A stretch of DNA of 64,000 bases from Sulfitobacter sp. DSM 110093 (GTDB taxonomy: Bacteria > Pseudomonadota > Alphaproteobacteria > Rhodobacterales > Rhodobacteraceae). The notes beneath the pieces were generated by a model, which worked only from the letters and a program-made list of their open reading frames with translations, had not been told where the DNA came from and did no database searches. The DNA is taken from assembly GCF_022788715.1 (NCBI RefSeq), contig NZ_CP085167.1:555001-619000 (forward strand), read 5' to 3'. Every line of letters begins with the position of its first letter. The first letter of the stretch is position 1. This document shows, piece after piece, positions 15,454-26,309 of the stretch. The translations under genes and the position numbers were made by a program.

Positions 15454-16341
15454 ATGTCCCCCAATACCATCGGCGCATTGCTGATGATCGCCTCGATGGC
15501 ATGTTTCACGTTTAACGACACGCTGCTGAAAATGACCGACGGTGCGCTGCCGCTGTTCCAATTGCTGTTTCTTCGAGGTGCGACGACTTCGGTTTTGATC
15601 CTTGCCCTCAGCAGGCAGTTAGGGCGCATCGATTTTCGGCTAGAGGCACGGGACTGGCGGGTGATCGCCTTGCGCTCTGTTGCAGAGATTGCAGCGGCTT
15701 ACTTCTTTCTCACGGCGCTGTTCAACATGCCTTTGGCCAATGTCACAGCGATCCTTCAGGTGGTACCGCTTTCGGTCACACTGGCCGCAGCTTTGGTGTT
15801 GCGGCAGGCGGTGGGTTGGCGGCGGTTGGTCGCCATCGGCATCGGTTTTTGCGGGGTGTTGTTAATCGTCAAACCGGGGGCAGAGGGCTTTAACATCTGG
15901 TCTATCTACGTATTGATCGCCGTGCTTTGCGTAACGGTACGCGACCTCTCAACGCGGGCGCTGTCGGCGTCGGTGCCATCGATGACTGTGACGCTGGTCA
16001 CGGCCTTGTCAGTGATGACGGCGGCGGGGCTAGCATCGCTCAGCGCACCTTGGGCACCAGTGACGCCTTCGCTGGCGTTGCTGATCGGCGGCTCTGGGGT
16101 GTTTGTCTTGGGCGGTTACTTCTTTTCGATCCAAGTCATGCGTACCGGCGATGTCGCGTTCATCGCGCCGTTTCGCTACACCGGGTTGCTTTGGGCACTG
16201 TTGCTGGGGTGGTTTATTTTCGGCGATTGGCCGGGCACGCTTACCCTGATCGGCGCGGGCATCGTTGTCGCCACCGGGGTCTTTACCCTCTACCGCGAGC
16301 GAAAGTTGAAAATTCAGGCGGCAAAAGTCCGGCGTATCTGA
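15454..16341 (+). CDS. EamA/DMT-family membrane transporter
   Basis: 295 residues with about ten hydrophobic helices in two EamA repeats (about 5-140 and 150-285), typical of the drug/metabolite transporter superfamily. The pattern AEIAAAYFFLTALFNMPLAN followed by ATAILQVVPLSVTLAAAL-like sequence resembles the S-adenosylmethionine/RhaT-like subgroup, but the substrate cannot be assigned. The basic tail (RERKLKIQAAKVRR) follows the positive-inside rule. Its 3' end overlaps the convergent glycosyltransferase gene by 28 bases. Confidence 0.88.
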   Translation: MSPNTIGALLMIASMACFTFNDTLLKMTDGALPLFQLLFLRGATTSVLILALSRQLGRIDFRLEARDWRVIALRSVAEIAAAYFFLTALFNMPLANVTAILQVVPLSVTLAAALVLRQAVGWRRLVAIGIGFCGVLLIVKPGAEGFNIWSIYVLIAVLCVTVRDLSTRALSASVPSMTVTLVTALSVMTAAGLASLSAPWAPVTPSLALLIGGSGVFVLGGYFFSIQVMRTGDVAFIAPFRYTGLLWALLLGWFIFGDWPGTLTLIGAGIVVATGVFTLYRERKLKIQAAKVRRI

Positions 16342-17132
16342 TCCGCATCAATGGCAAAGCGTTCCCGAAAGAGCGCTTCGCCCTCAGCATCGAGTGGGGA
16401 GACATGTACCTTATGCGCAAGCCCCTGCCGCGAATCGTTTGACCCGTTGTGGCTGCGCACAAACATCGCGGGGTCAGGCAGGCTGACGTAGGGCATGAAC
16501 CGGGGCAGCTTCATATGCGCGAAGTTCATTATGGTCAGGGGGCTGCCGCCTTTGACATAGATCGCCAATGCCGCAACGTTCAGTGGGCGAAAAACCTCTA
16601 CCGCGCGAATGCCGTTTGGCCCAAATTCGGCGATATAGCCCTTGGGCCAATCAAAGGCGACTGAACGTTGCCCGCGGAGCAGGCCCGCGCTGTCGTTGAC
16701 TGTGCCGCGCAGGCGGGCGATGAAATCCACTGAAACCGCATCGTCATCGTCATAGCGAAATTGCAGGCAGGGTTCCTTGGGGTTTATCCGCGCGGCATTC
16801 AGCACCTCTTTCATCACTTCGCGATGCTGTCGGGGGGGCTCGCGGTGAATTATGGCCTGAGGAAGATCAGTTAGAAGCGATTCGAGCCGTTGGATATGCC
16901 GGGCGGGAAATTGGTCTCCGATTAGGAAGACCATTGAAAAATCTGGGTCCGTTTGCGCCTTGAGGCAGGGCAGGGCGACCGTCTCTAGCAATCGAAAGCG
17001 CTCTTCAAGCCGGGTTTCCGCGTAAAGGTATGCGATCCGGTCCTCGATGGTCTCGTGCCCGACCTGAAATCCGCCAAGGGCAGGGTAAGAAAAACGGCAC
17101 AGGCCGATGGCTTGCATGATATTGTCCCTCAA
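16314..17132 (-). CDS. Putative rhamnosyltransferase-like glycosyltransferase
   Basis: 272 residues that look like the bacterial family of putative rhamnosyl transferases (Pfam Rhamno_transf). The N-terminal part has the short-chain glycosyltransferase pattern (LPCLKAQTDPDFSMVFLIGD), and an acidic metal/nucleotide-sugar motif is at residues 128-131 (FRYDDDDAVS). Such enzymes decorate surface polysaccharide; acceptor and sugar here are not known. An alternative start is Met6 at 17117. It stands alone and converges on the EamA gene. Confidence 0.7.
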   Translation of the reverse strand: MRDNIMQAIGLCRFSYPALGGFQVGHETIEDRIAYLYAETRLEERFRLLETVALPCLKAQTDPDFSMVFLIGDQFPARHIQRLESLLTDLPQAIIHREPPRQHREVMKEVLNAARINPKEPCLQFRYDDDDAVSVDFIARLRGTVNDSAGLLRGQRSVAFDWPKGYIAEFGPNGIRAVEVFRPLNVAALAIYVKGGSPLTIMNFAHMKLPRFMPYVSLPDPAMFVRSHNGSNDSRQGLAHKVHVSPLDAEGEALFRERFAIDADQIRRTFAA

Positions 17133-17515
17133 GGATAAGTCTCTGATGAATATGACGGCAGAGCTTTGTTGCTGGCAAGGGGGCGGAGCCAGAACCGGCG
17201 GGTTGCTCGGAACCGGGGCCGCCCCGGCCCGCTCTGGACAGCCCTCCGAGGGCCGGGCTGTTGACAGCCCCCGCGCAACCTTCTATACGCCCGCTATCTC
17301 GGAGGCGGAGGCCGCTCTGCCAATCCGACATCATTACTGAAGTGGTCACGATCCGGCCTACTACTGGCCCGATCCTCTGTTAACCCACCGCGTCGTTTTC
17401 CTCGGTACGGGAACGTTGCGGTCATTTTGCTTTGTGGACGCATGAAGTAACCGAAATTAGCCGCATGGGGGATCCCCCGTGTACAAAATCTGAGCGATAC
17501 GGGGATATATCCGGA
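17133..17515 (+). other. Intergenic region: str operon promoter and rpsL leader
   Basis: 383 bases without a gene. Contents: divergent upstream region of the glycosyltransferase, an 8-bp dyad CCCGGCCC/GGGCCGGG (17223-17230 and 17250-17257), the str promoter, then a leader of about 220 bases containing a palindrome GGGGGATCCCCC (17467-17478) about 38 bases before the S12 start. No open reading frame here looks real. Confidence 0.7.
17261..17289 (+). promoter_or_regulatory. Sigma-70-type promoter of the str operon
   Basis: -35 TTGACA (17261-17266), 17-bp spacer, -10 TATACG (17284-17289). The -35 is consensus. Transcription would begin near 17296 and leave a long 5' leader before rpsL. Confidence 0.8.
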
Positions 17516-17887
17516 ATGCCAACGATCCAACAGCTGATCCGCAAGCCGCGGCAGCCGAAAGTCAAACGTTCGAAATCCATGCACCTGCAGGAGTGCCCGC
17601 AAAAGCGCGGCGTCTGCACACGGGTTTACACAACAACACCCAAAAAGCCGAACTCGGCCATGCGTAAGGTTGCCAAAGTGCGCCTGACCAATGGTTTCGA
17701 AGTCATCTCCTACATCCCGGGTGAGAGCCACAACCTTCAGGAACACTCCGTGGTTCTGATCCGCGGCGGTCGTGTAAAAGACCTTCCGGGTGTGCGTTAC
17801 CACATCCTGCGCGGTGTTCTCGATACCCAAGGTGTCAAGGACCGGAAGCAGCGTCGCTCCAAGTACGGCGCGAAGCGTCCGAAGTAA
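17516..17887 (+). CDS. rpsL: 30S ribosomal protein S12
   Basis: 123 residues, the usual size. S12 sits at the decoding centre and controls accuracy. The [20 protein letters not shown] and [14 protein letters not shown] segments have wild-type lysines at the streptomycin-resistance positions, so sensitivity is predicted. The ATG at 17516 gives the conserved [10 protein letters not shown]; in-frame upstream codons are unconserved. First gene of the str operon. Confidence 0.98.
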   Translation: MPTIQQLIRKPRQPKVKRSKSMHLQECPQKRGVCTRVYTTTPKKPNSAMRKVAKVRLTNGFEVISYIPGESHNLQEHSVVLIRGGRVKDLPGVRYHILRGVLDTQGVKDRKQRRSKYGAKRPK

Positions 17888-18445
<558 letters not shown>

Positions 18446-18510
18446 TTTCAACGTCGCGCCCGGTTTCGGGCGCGATCTGTTCGTACTGATATTTTCGAGG
18501 AAGCAGCCCC

Positions 18511-20637
18511 ATGGCACGCGACTATCCGCTCCAACGCTACCGCAACTTCGGCATCATGGCTCACATCGATGCCGGCAAAACCACCTGTTCCGAACGCATC
18601 CTGTTCTACACCGGCAAAAGCCACAACATCGGTGAGGTGCATGACGGCGCCGCAACGATGGACTGGATGGAGCAAGAGCAGGAACGCGGGATCACCATTA
18701 CATCCGCCGCGACCACCACGTTCTGGCAGCGCCAGGAAGAGCCCACAGCCGATGCGACGTCCGACACCAAGTTCCGGATGAACATCATCGACACCCCCGG
18801 CCACGTTGACTTCACCATCGAAGTTGAGCGTTCGCTGGCCGTTCTCGACGGCGCGGTTGCCGTGCTTGACGCGAACGCTGGTGTTGAGCCGCAGACCGAA
18901 ACCGTGTGGCGTCAGGCTGACCGCTACAAAGTTCCGCGCATTGTGTTCGTCAACAAGATGGACAAAATCGGCGCTGACTTCTTCAACTGCGTGAAGATGA
19001 TCAAAGACCGCACAGGTGCCACACCTGCTCCGATCCAGATCCCAATTGGCGCTGAGAACGAGCTTGAAGGTCTCGTTGACCTCGTCACAATGAAGGAATG
19101 GGTCTGGTCCGGCGAAGATCTGGGTGCCGGCTGGGAACAGCGCGAGATCCGTGACAGCCTGAAAGAGTCCGCCGACGAATGGCGTGCCAAGCTCATCGAG
19201 ACCGCGGTCGAGATGGACGATGAGGCGATGGAAAACTACCTGATGGATGGCGCCGAGCCTGACGTCGACACCCTGCGCGACCTGATCCGCAAGGGCACGC
19301 TGGCGATCAAGTTCATCCCCGTTCTCTGTGGTTCCGCTTTCAAGAACAAAGGTGTTCAGCCGCTCTTGAACGCCGTGATCGACTATCTGCCCAGCCCGCT
19401 GGACGTTGTCGACTACATGGGCTTCAAGCCGGGCGATGAGACAGAAACCCGTAACATCCCGCGCCGTGCGGATGATGAAATGGCGTTCTCTGGCCTTGCG
19501 TTCAAAATCATGAACGACCCCTTTGTTGGCTCGCTGACATTCACCCGCGTTTATTCGGGCGTGCTCAAGAAGGGCGATACCCTCTTGAACTCGACCAAAG
19601 GTAAGAAAGAGCGCGTAGGTCGTATGATGATGATGCACTCGATCAACCGCGAAGAGATCGAAGAAGCCTTTGCGGGCGACATCATCGCGCTTGCCGGTCT
19701 GAAAGACACCACCACAGGTGACACGCTTTGTGCTGCCAACGATCCGGTGGTTCTGGAAACCATGACCTTCCCCGATCCGGTTATCGAGATCGCGGTTGAG
19801 CCAAAGACCAAGGCCGACCAGGAAAAGATGTCTGCAGGTCTGGCCCGTTTGGCCGCCGAAGACCCCTCTTTCCGCGTCGAAACCGATCTGGAATCCGGTC
19901 AGACCATCATGAAGGGCATGGGCGAACTTCACCTCGACATTCTGGTGGACCGTCTGAAGCGCGAATTCAAAGTTGAAGCGAACATCGGTGCGCCACAGGT
20001 GGCTTACCGCGAGACCATCAGCCGCGAAGCCGAAATCACCTACACCCACAAGAAGCAGTCGGGTGGTTCGGGTCAGTTCGGTGAAGTTAAGATGATCTTG
20101 ATGCCGACCGAGCCGGGCGAAGGTTACTCCTTTGAGAGCCGTATCGTCGGTGGTGCCATTCCCAAGGAATACATCCCGGGCGTGGAAAAAGGGATCAAGT
20201 CGGTTCTGGACTCCGGTCCACTGGCGGGCTTCCCGGTCATCGACTTCAAGGTGGCTCTGATCGACGGTAAGTTCCACGACGTTGACTCCAGCGTTCTGGC
20301 CTTTGAAATCGCCGCCCGTATGGGTATGCGCGAAGGCATGAAGAAAGCTGGCGCGAAACTGCTGGAACCGATCATGAAGGTCGAAGTTGTGACACCAGAA
20401 GAGTACACCGGTGGCATCATTGGTGACCTGACGTCCCGTCGTGGTCAGGTGCAGGGTCAAGATACGCGCGGCAATGCCATCGCGATCGACGCCTTCGTGC
20501 CGCTGGCGAACATGTTCGGCTACATCAACACACTGCGTTCGATGTCGTCGGGTCGTGCGAACTTCACCATGCAGTTCGACCACTACGAGCCTGTGCCGCA
20601 GAACATCTCTGACGAGATTCAGGCCAAATTTGCATAA
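18511..20637 (+). CDS. fusA: Translation elongation factor G
   Basis: 708-residue EF-G, the GTPase that drives ribosomal translocation. G-domain motifs are visible: G1 AHIDAGKTT, the switch region [13 protein letters not shown]3 DTPGHVDF and G4 NKMDK. Domain IV-V blocks such as [17 protein letters not shown] are present near the C terminus. GAGGAAG precedes the ATG. Only one copy is seen here. Confidence 0.98.
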   Translation: MARDYPLQRYRNFGIMAHIDAGKTTCSERILFYTGKSHNIGEVHDGAATMDWMEQEQERGITITSAATTTFWQRQEEPTADATSDTKFRMNIIDTPGHVDFTIEVERSLAVLDGAVAVLDANAGVEPQTETVWRQADRYKVPRIVFVNKMDKIGADFFNCVKMIKDRTGATPAPIQIPIGAENELEGLVDLVTMKEWVWSGEDLGAGWEQREIRDSLKESADEWRAKLIETAVEMDDEAMENYLMDGAEPDVDTLRDLIRKGTLAIKFIPVLCGSAFKNKGVQPLLNAVIDYLPSPLDVVDYMGFKPGDETETRNIPRRADDEMAFSGLAFKIMNDPFVGSLTFTRVYSGVLKKGDTLLNSTKGKKERVGRMMMMHSINREEIEEAFAGDIIALAGLKDTTTGDTLCAANDPVVLETMTFPDPVIEIAVEPKTKADQEKMSAGLARLAAEDPSFRVETDLESGQTIMKGMGELHLDILVDRLKREFKVEANIGAPQVAYRETISREAEITYTHKKQSGGSGQFGEVKMILMPTEPGEGYSFESRIVGGAIPKEYIPGVEKGIKSVLDSGPLAGFPVIDFKVALIDGKFHDVDSSVLAFEIAARMGMREGMKKAGAKLLEPIMKVEVVTPEEYTGGIIGDLTSRRGQVQGQDTRGNAIAIDAFVPLANMFGYINTLRSMSSGRANFTMQFDHYEPVPQNISDEIQAKFA

Positions 20638-20644
20638 CCGGGAT

Positions 20645-20697
20645 GGCGGGGTGAACCCCGCCCTACCCAATCTGTAGGGTGGGTTTTTAAGCCCACC
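20645..20697 (+). repeat. Two palindromic hairpins between fusA and tuf
   Basis: GGCGGGG (20645-20651), loop TGAA, CCCCGCC (20656-20662). Then GGTGGG (20678-20683) with CCCACC (20692-20697) around a T-rich loop. Same GGNGGG...CCCNCC type as the hairpins before rpsG, rplK and rplJ. Confidence 0.7.
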
Positions 20698-20723
20698 ACC
20701 CAACATCTAAAGGAGCCAACACC

Positions 20724-21899
<1,176 letters not shown>

Positions 21900-21942
21900 T
21901 TATGGGCTGGGCCTTCGGGCCTGACTTGTAAGATTTCCGAAA

Positions 21943-21968
21943 GGCCGCAGCATTCGCTGCGGCCTTTT
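21943..21968 (+). terminator. Terminator of the str operon
   Basis: GGCCGCAG (21943-21950), loop CATTCG, CTGCGGCC (21957-21964), then TTTT. Intrinsic terminator after tuf. Confidence 0.92.
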
Positions 21969-22090
21969 GCGTTCTGGGGGGAGGGGGCTTTGTGAAGCTT
22001 CCATAAGATTGAGAACCAAGGTAGCTTTTGGGTCGTGATTGAACTCTGGCGGTGTGCGCTGTCACGCCGCAAGCGGCATGACTTTGCGCA

Positions 22091-22124
22091 CAGGTTCTAA
22101 AAACACGGGGGTTTTTAGAACCTG
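22091..22124 (+). repeat. Perfect 14-bp inverted repeat upstream of the S10 promoter
   Basis: CAGGTTCTAAAAAC (22091-22104), 6-base loop, GTTTTTAGAACCTG (22111-22124). The right arm ends one base before the -35 box of the rpsJ promoter. It lacks a T tract on the right, so it is not an ordinary terminator; an operator or intergenic repeat is possible. Confidence 0.8.
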
Positions 22125-22125
22125 C

Positions 22126-22154
22126 TTGCCACTGCCATCGATTCCCCCTATAGG
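22126..22154 (+). promoter_or_regulatory. Sigma-70-type promoter of the S10 operon
   Basis: -35 TTGCCA (22126-22131), 17-bp spacer, -10 TATAGG (22149-22154). Same geometry as the str promoter. Confidence 0.72.
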
Positions 22155-22274
22155 ACGCCAATCACCGGGGTGCGTCAGACGCGCCCCGTTTGATTTGATA
22201 CTAAGGCGCGATGAGGGGGCCGGATGAGCCTGCTTCCTCCAATCCGTTGAAATCCCAAAACAAGGGATATGCAT

Positions 22275-22595
22275 ATGGCCGCTCAAAGCCAGAACATCCG
22301 CATTCGCCTGAAGGCGTTTGACTATCGGGTGCTCGATTCTTCTACACAGGAAATCGTCAGCACCGCCAAGCGCACAGGCGCTTCGGTCCGTGGACCCATT
22401 CCGCTGCCGAACAAAATCGAGAAATTCACCGTTCTTCGTGGTCCCCACGTTGACAAGAAATCCCGTGACCAGTTCGAAATCCGCACGCACAAGCGTCTGC
22501 TGGATATCATTGATCCGACCCCCCAGACCGTGGACGCGCTGATGAAGCTCGACCTCGCCGCTGGCGTGGACGTCGAGATCAAGCTGCAATCGTAA
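22275..22595 (+). CDS. rpsJ: 30S ribosomal protein S10
   Basis: 106 residues. S10 is a 30S head protein and also pairs with NusB in rRNA antitermination. The sequence [20 protein letters not shown] and the block [20 protein letters not shown] are typical of Alphaproteobacteria. The ATG at 22275 is well spaced from AAGGGA; an in-frame ATG two codons upstream is too close to it. First gene of the S10 cluster. Confidence 0.97.
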   Translation: MAAQSQNIRIRLKAFDYRVLDSSTQEIVSTAKRTGASVRGPIPLPNKIEKFTVLRGPHVDKKSRDQFEIRTHKRLLDIIDPTPQTVDALMKLDLAAGVDVEIKLQS

Positions 22596-22612
22596 GCCGG
22601 GAGGGTAATCAT

Positions 22613-23491
22613 ATGTTGCGCTCAGGCGTTATTGCAAAAAAAGTCGGCATGACCCGGCTGTTCATGGAAGACGGCAAGCAGATTCCTGTGACCGTTCTTC
22701 AGTTGGACAAGCTTCAGGTTGTCGCACAGCGTACCACAGACCGCGACGGCTATACCGCCGTTCAGCTGGGTGCCGGTTCGGCGAAAGCCAAACGTACAAG
22801 CCAAGCCATGCGTGGCCACTTCGCAGCAGCGAAAGTGGAACCCAAGCGCAAGGTTGCTGAGTTCCGCGTTGACGCGGACGCGATGTTGGAAGTCGGTGAG
22901 GAAATCATCGCGGACCATTACTTCGCGGGTCAGTACGTTGACGTTGCAGGCACTTCGATCGGTAAAGGTTTTGCCGGTGCGATGAAGCGTCACAACTTCG
23001 GCGGTCTGCGGGCGACACACGGTGTTTCCATCAGCCACCGTTCGCACGGCTCCACAGGCCAGTGTCAGGATCCCGGCAAGGTTTTCAAAGGTAAGAAAAT
23101 GGCCGGTCACATGGGCGCTGCCCGTGTTACCACGCAAAACCTCGAAGTCGTTAAGACAGACAGCGCGCGTGGCCTGATCATGGTTAAAGGCGCCGTTCCT
23201 GGCTCCAAAGGTGGCTGGGTCACCGTCAAGGATGCGGTCAAAAAGCCGTTCCCCGAAGACGCGATTCTGCCCGCCGCTCTGAAATCCGCCGCTGACGAAG
23301 CCGCGAAAGCCGCCGAAGAGGCAGCAGCCGCAGCCGCAGCAGAGGCAGAAGCCGAAGCCAAGCGTTTGGCCGAAGAGCAAGCCGCACAGGAAGCCGAAGC
23401 GCTGAAAGCCGCAGAAGCTGAAATCGCAGCTGAAGGTTCGGATGCCGACAATTCCGATGCCGACGCTGACAAGAAAGAAGGTGACGCATGA
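22613..23491 (+). CDS. rplC: 50S ribosomal protein L3 with long Ala/Glu tail
   Basis: 292 residues. The first 215 or so are ordinary L3, an early-assembly protein close to the peptidyl-transferase centre, with [19 protein letters not shown], the glutamine-methylation region [20 protein letters not shown] and the GHMGAARVT block. The last 75 residues are an Ala/Glu-rich coiled-coil-like extension ending in an acidic Asp/Ser/Lys tail ([12 protein letters not shown]). Most L3 proteins stop near residue 210-220. The stop codon overlaps the rplD start. Confidence 0.97.
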   Translation: MLRSGVIAKKVGMTRLFMEDGKQIPVTVLQLDKLQVVAQRTTDRDGYTAVQLGAGSAKAKRTSQAMRGHFAAAKVEPKRKVAEFRVDADAMLEVGEEIIADHYFAGQYVDVAGTSIGKGFAGAMKRHNFGGLRATHGVSISHRSHGSTGQCQDPGKVFKGKKMAGHMGAARVTTQNLEVVKTDSARGLIMVKGAVPGSKGGWVTVKDAVKKPFPEDAILPAALKSAADEAAKAAEEAAAAAAAEAEAEAKRLAEEQAAQEAEALKAAEAEIAAEGSDADNSDADADKKEGDA

Positions 23492-24105
23492 AACTCGATG
23501 TCATCAAACTCGACGGTGGCACGGCCGGGTCCGTAGACCTGGACGAAGCACTGTTCGGCCTTGAGCCGCGTGCCGACATCCTGCACCGCGTCGTGCGCTG
23601 GCAGCGTAACAACGCGCAGCAGGGTACGCACAAGGTCAAGACACGGTCCGAGACCAGCTACTCGACCAAGAAGATCTATCGCCAAAAAGGCACCGGCGGC
23701 GCACGCCACGGTGACCGTAACGCGCCGATCTTCCGTAAGGGTGGTATCTACAAGGGTCCGACCCCGCGTAGCCACGGCCACGAGCTGACCAAGAAGTTCC
23801 GCAAGCTGGGTCTGCGCCACGCGCTGTCCGCCAAAGCAAAAGCCGGTTCTTTGGTCATCATCGACGAAGCCACATCTGAAGGCAAAACAGCCGCTCTGGC
23901 CAAACAGGTTTCGAACCTGGGTTGGAAGCGCGCGCTGGTCATCGATGGCGCTTCTGTCAACGAGAACTTCGCACAGGCTGCACGCAACATCGAAGGTTTG
24001 GATATCCTGCCGTCGATGGGCGCAAACGTCTATGACATCCTCAAGCGTGACACTCTGGTGATCACCAAAGCGGGGATCGAAGCATTGGAGGCACGCCTGA
24101 AATGA
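23488..24105 (+). CDS. rplD: 50S ribosomal protein L4
   Basis: 205 residues. L4 lines the peptide exit tunnel and in E. coli represses the S10 operon. The extended tunnel loop [20 protein letters not shown] is intact, with no macrolide-resistance type change obvious. It overlaps rplC by 4 bases (ATGA) and overlaps rplW by 4 bases, so the three are tightly coupled. Confidence 0.98.
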   Translation: MKLDVIKLDGGTAGSVDLDEALFGLEPRADILHRVVRWQRNNAQQGTHKVKTRSETSYSTKKIYRQKGTGGARHGDRNAPIFRKGGIYKGPTPRSHGHELTKKFRKLGLRHALSAKAKAGSLVIIDEATSEGKTAALAKQVSNLGWKRALVIDGASVNENFAQAARNIEGLDILPSMGANVYDILKRDTLVITKAGIEALEARLK

Positions 24106-24398
24106 GCGCCAAGCATGAACATTACGATGTGATCCGCAAGCCGATCATCACCGAGAAAGCAACAATGGCGTCCGAACAGAACGCTGTCGTTTTCGAAGTG
24201 GCGATCGAGAGCAACAAGCCAATGATCAAAGAGGCCGTTGAGGCGCTCTTTAACGTCAAGGTGAAGGCCGTGAACACGTCCATCACCAAAGGCAAGGTCA
24301 AGCGTTTCCGGGGCCAGATGGGCCGCCGTAAAGACGTGAAAAAGGCTTATGTGACGCTCGAAGAGGGCAACACAATCGACGTATCCACCGGGCTGTAA
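24102..24398 (+). CDS. rplW: 50S ribosomal protein L23
   Basis: 98 residues. L23 stands at the tunnel exit and is the docking site for trigger factor and SRP. It begins with the family pattern [20 protein letters not shown] and carries the basic loop [20 protein letters not shown]. Unusually, a terminator follows it, so the S10 operon stops here and does not run into rplB. Confidence 0.98.
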   Translation: MSAKHEHYDVIRKPIITEKATMASEQNAVVFEVAIESNKPMIKEAVEALFNVKVKAVNTSITKGKVKRFRGQMGRRKDVKKAYVTLEEGNTIDVSTGL

Positions 24399-24422
24399 GC
24401 TTTCGGTAAATGATCTGGAAAG

Positions 24423-24451
24423 GGCCTCCGCTTAGCGGGGGCCTTTTTTGT
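24423..24451. terminator. Terminator after rplW, shared with the convergent gene
   Basis: GGCC.CCGC pairs with GCGG.GGCC around TTA across 24423-24443, followed by TTTTTT on the plus strand. The last codons and the stop codon of the minus-strand DUF1801 gene lie inside it. Confidence 0.88.
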
Positions 24452-24857
24452 TGCGGCGGTGGTAAGTGAGTGCGCTGGCAATCAAAAGCGCGAGTGGTGT
24501 GTTTGAGATGCAGCTCTGTGCATCAAACAGGACTGCGCGGTTCCCTTCATAGGTGAACGCATCCCCGAACGCCGTACGCGCGTCTGAAATGACTGTGGTC
24601 TGGCAATGAACATAGAGCGCATATCCGCCGAATTTCGGCGCACCTAACCGGACGGACGTTCCCGATTTGCTTTGGGAAGTAAGATAGGCTGGTTGCCCCC
24701 ATTTGAGAGTTTCTTCGATAGGGCCGACGCCTTCGGTCTCTGCAACTTCGAAAATAAGCTGCCGTATTTCCAGCAGGCTCGCGCGTGCCACGGCGGGCAA
24801 ACACGCGAAAACTTCTGCTACGGCGTCGTTTTGAAAAGGTGGGTTGGCCGAATTCAT
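24432..24857 (-). CDS. DUF1801 (YdhG-like) domain protein
   Basis: 141 residues with the DUF1801/YdhG pattern: an N-terminal helical part (LLEIRQLIFEVAETEGVG), then EETLKWGQPAYL and FGGYALYVHCQTTVI. Proteins of this type are small and soluble; their function is not established. It is transcribed against the ribosomal genes and its 3' end lies in the rplW terminator, so it is an insertion in the S10 cluster and not part of the operon. Confidence 0.75.
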   Translation of the reverse strand: MNSANPPFQNDAVAEVFACLPAVARASLLEIRQLIFEVAETEGVGPIEETLKWGQPAYLTSQSKSGTSVRLGAPKFGGYALYVHCQTTVISDARTAFGDAFTYEGNRAVLFDAQSCISNTPLALLIASALTYHRRNKKGPR

Positions 24858-25031
24858 GCGGCAGCCTAGGAGGGGAGGGCGGCATGTTCAATTGCCGGGG
24901 TGTGCCAAAGCGTCGCCCTACCGGCTAATTTCGGCCACAGACGTCGAAACCCGACGTTAATAGTCAACGGATAAGTTGCTTGCTGCGCGCTTTCCTCTAC
25001 AAGGCATAGAGCAACGATAAAAAGCAGTTCT

Positions 25032-26063
25032 ATGTCTCACGAAAAATCTTCCCCTGGCGCGTCTGCGGACGTGTCTAACGCGCGCGACTGGGTGCGTGTG
25101 TTGGCCCGTTACCGCGAGCCGAGCACTTGGCGCAGCAGTTTCGAACTGGCGATCACGCTTGGGCCCTTTGTCCTACTTTGGGCGCTGGCGTGGTGGGCGT
25201 TGTCGATCAGCGGCTGGCTGACACTGGCGATCTCGCTGGTCAATGCGGGCTTTTTGCTGCGGCTCTTTGCGATCCAGCACGATTGTGGTCATGCTGCGTT
25301 CTTTAGCAGCCGACGCACCAGCGATTGGGTTGGCCGGGTATTAGGGGTTTTGACGCTCACGCCCTATGACGTTTGGCGCCGTACGCATTCGATCCACCAC
25401 TCCTCTGCTGGGAACCTTGGGCGCCGAGGAATTGGGGACATCCATACTCTGACCGTTGCGGAATATCGCGCGCTTGGGGTGTTTGGGCGGTTTCACTATC
25501 GGCTTTATCGGAACCCGGTGGTGCTGTTTGGTCTTGGGCCAAGCTATCTGTTTTTCGTGCAGAACCGCATCCCGCTGGGGTTGATGGCCAAGGCGCGCTA
25601 TTGGATGAGCGCGATGGGCACGAACCTGTCGATCCTCGGGGCGCTGGCGGTGATCTTTTATTTTGGTGGGATCATGCCGATCTTGCTGATTTTTGTGCCC
25701 AGCACACTGTTGGCGGCGACGGCAGGCATGTGGCTGTTCTACGTCCAGCACCAGTTTGAGACGACTCATTGGGAGGAAAACGAGACATGGGATTTGCATG
25801 ATGCTGCGTTCCACGGCTCGTCGCATTATATCCTGCCGCGCCCGCTGCAGTGGTTGAGCGCTAACATTGGCATTCATCACGTTCACCACCTCTACAGCCG
25901 TATCCCGTTCTACCGTCTGCCTGAGGTATTGCGTGATCACGCGGCGCTAGCAGAGGGGAACCGGATGACGATCCGCGAGAGCCTTGACAATGCACGTTTG
26001 CATCTGTGGGATGAGAAGACCAAGCGCTTGTTGTCATTCGCTCAGGCCCGCACCGCAGCCTGA
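25032..26063 (+). CDS. Membrane fatty acid desaturase
   Basis: 343-residue integral-membrane di-iron desaturase. The three histidine boxes are clear: HDCGH (83-87), HSIHH (119-123) and HHVHH (282-286, within GIHHVHHLYSRIPFYR), with an extra H240 in QHQFE. About four to six hydrophobic helices lie around them. It resembles delta-12-type acyl-lipid desaturases (HDCGHAAFF and ETWDLHDAAFHGSSHY), so it likely adds a double bond to membrane fatty acids; the position is not certain. It lies between rplW and rplB with its own terminator, so is probably a monocistronic insertion. Confidence 0.9.
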   Translation: MSHEKSSPGASADVSNARDWVRVLARYREPSTWRSSFELAITLGPFVLLWALAWWALSISGWLTLAISLVNAGFLLRLFAIQHDCGHAAFFSSRRTSDWVGRVLGVLTLTPYDVWRRTHSIHHSSAGNLGRRGIGDIHTLTVAEYRALGVFGRFHYRLYRNPVVLFGLGPSYLFFVQNRIPLGLMAKARYWMSAMGTNLSILGALAVIFYFGGIMPILLIFVPSTLLAATAGMWLFYVQHQFETTHWEENETWDLHDAAFHGSSHYILPRPLQWLSANIGIHHVHHLYSRIPFYRLPEVLRDHAALAEGNRMTIRESLDNARLHLWDEKTKRLLSFAQARTAA

Positions 26064-26091
26064 CGCCTAACCGACCTAGGCATAGACATAA

Positions 26092-26116
26092 GCCCCCGCT
26101 TCGGCGGGGGTTTTTG
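26092..26116 (+). terminator. Terminator after the desaturase gene
   Basis: CCCCCGC, loop TTCG, GCGGGGG, then TTTTT. Compact intrinsic terminator. Confidence 0.93.
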
Positions 26117-26218
26117 CTTTTATGCCAGCTCATAAAACCACAACGCGAGCGCGGGACGAGCTGCTTCAATCATGCGGCGACCGTCGAAAAGTTCCGAAAA
26201 AATGCTCTCGATTTTGTT

Positions 26219-26243
26219 GGAACACAGCAGAAATCCGCCAGTT
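26219..26243 (+). promoter_or_regulatory. Possible ECF (EcfG-like) promoter before the PRC-barrel gene
   Basis: GGAAC (26219-26223), 16 bases, AGTT (26240-26243). The alphaproteobacterial general-stress sigma factor EcfG recognises GGAAC-N16/17-CGTT, so this matches except the first base of the -10. Weak evidence. Confidence 0.25.
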
Positions 26244-26309
26244 GTCTCCCCGTGGAAGAAGAGGTGCTGAGCGCCTCGCAGACTAAAATGACTAAACGGG
26301 AGAGATATT

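Larger units (their letters stand above)
21900..22274 (+). other. Intergenic region between tuf and rpsJ
   Basis: 375 bases without a gene. It holds the tuf terminator, a perfect 14-bp inverted repeat (22091-22124), the S10 promoter and an rpsJ leader of about 115 bases. Small open frames on both strands here are products of the palindrome and are not credible. Confidence 0.7.

Noticed and set aside
18448..20706. 752-residue minus-strand frame
   Set aside because: Antisense shadow of fusA for the same reason.
22039..22227. Small plus-strand frame between tuf and rpsJ (and a minus-strand twin)
   Set aside because: Both frames run through the 14-bp inverted repeat and the S10 promoter; the similarity of the two peptides is produced by the palindrome.
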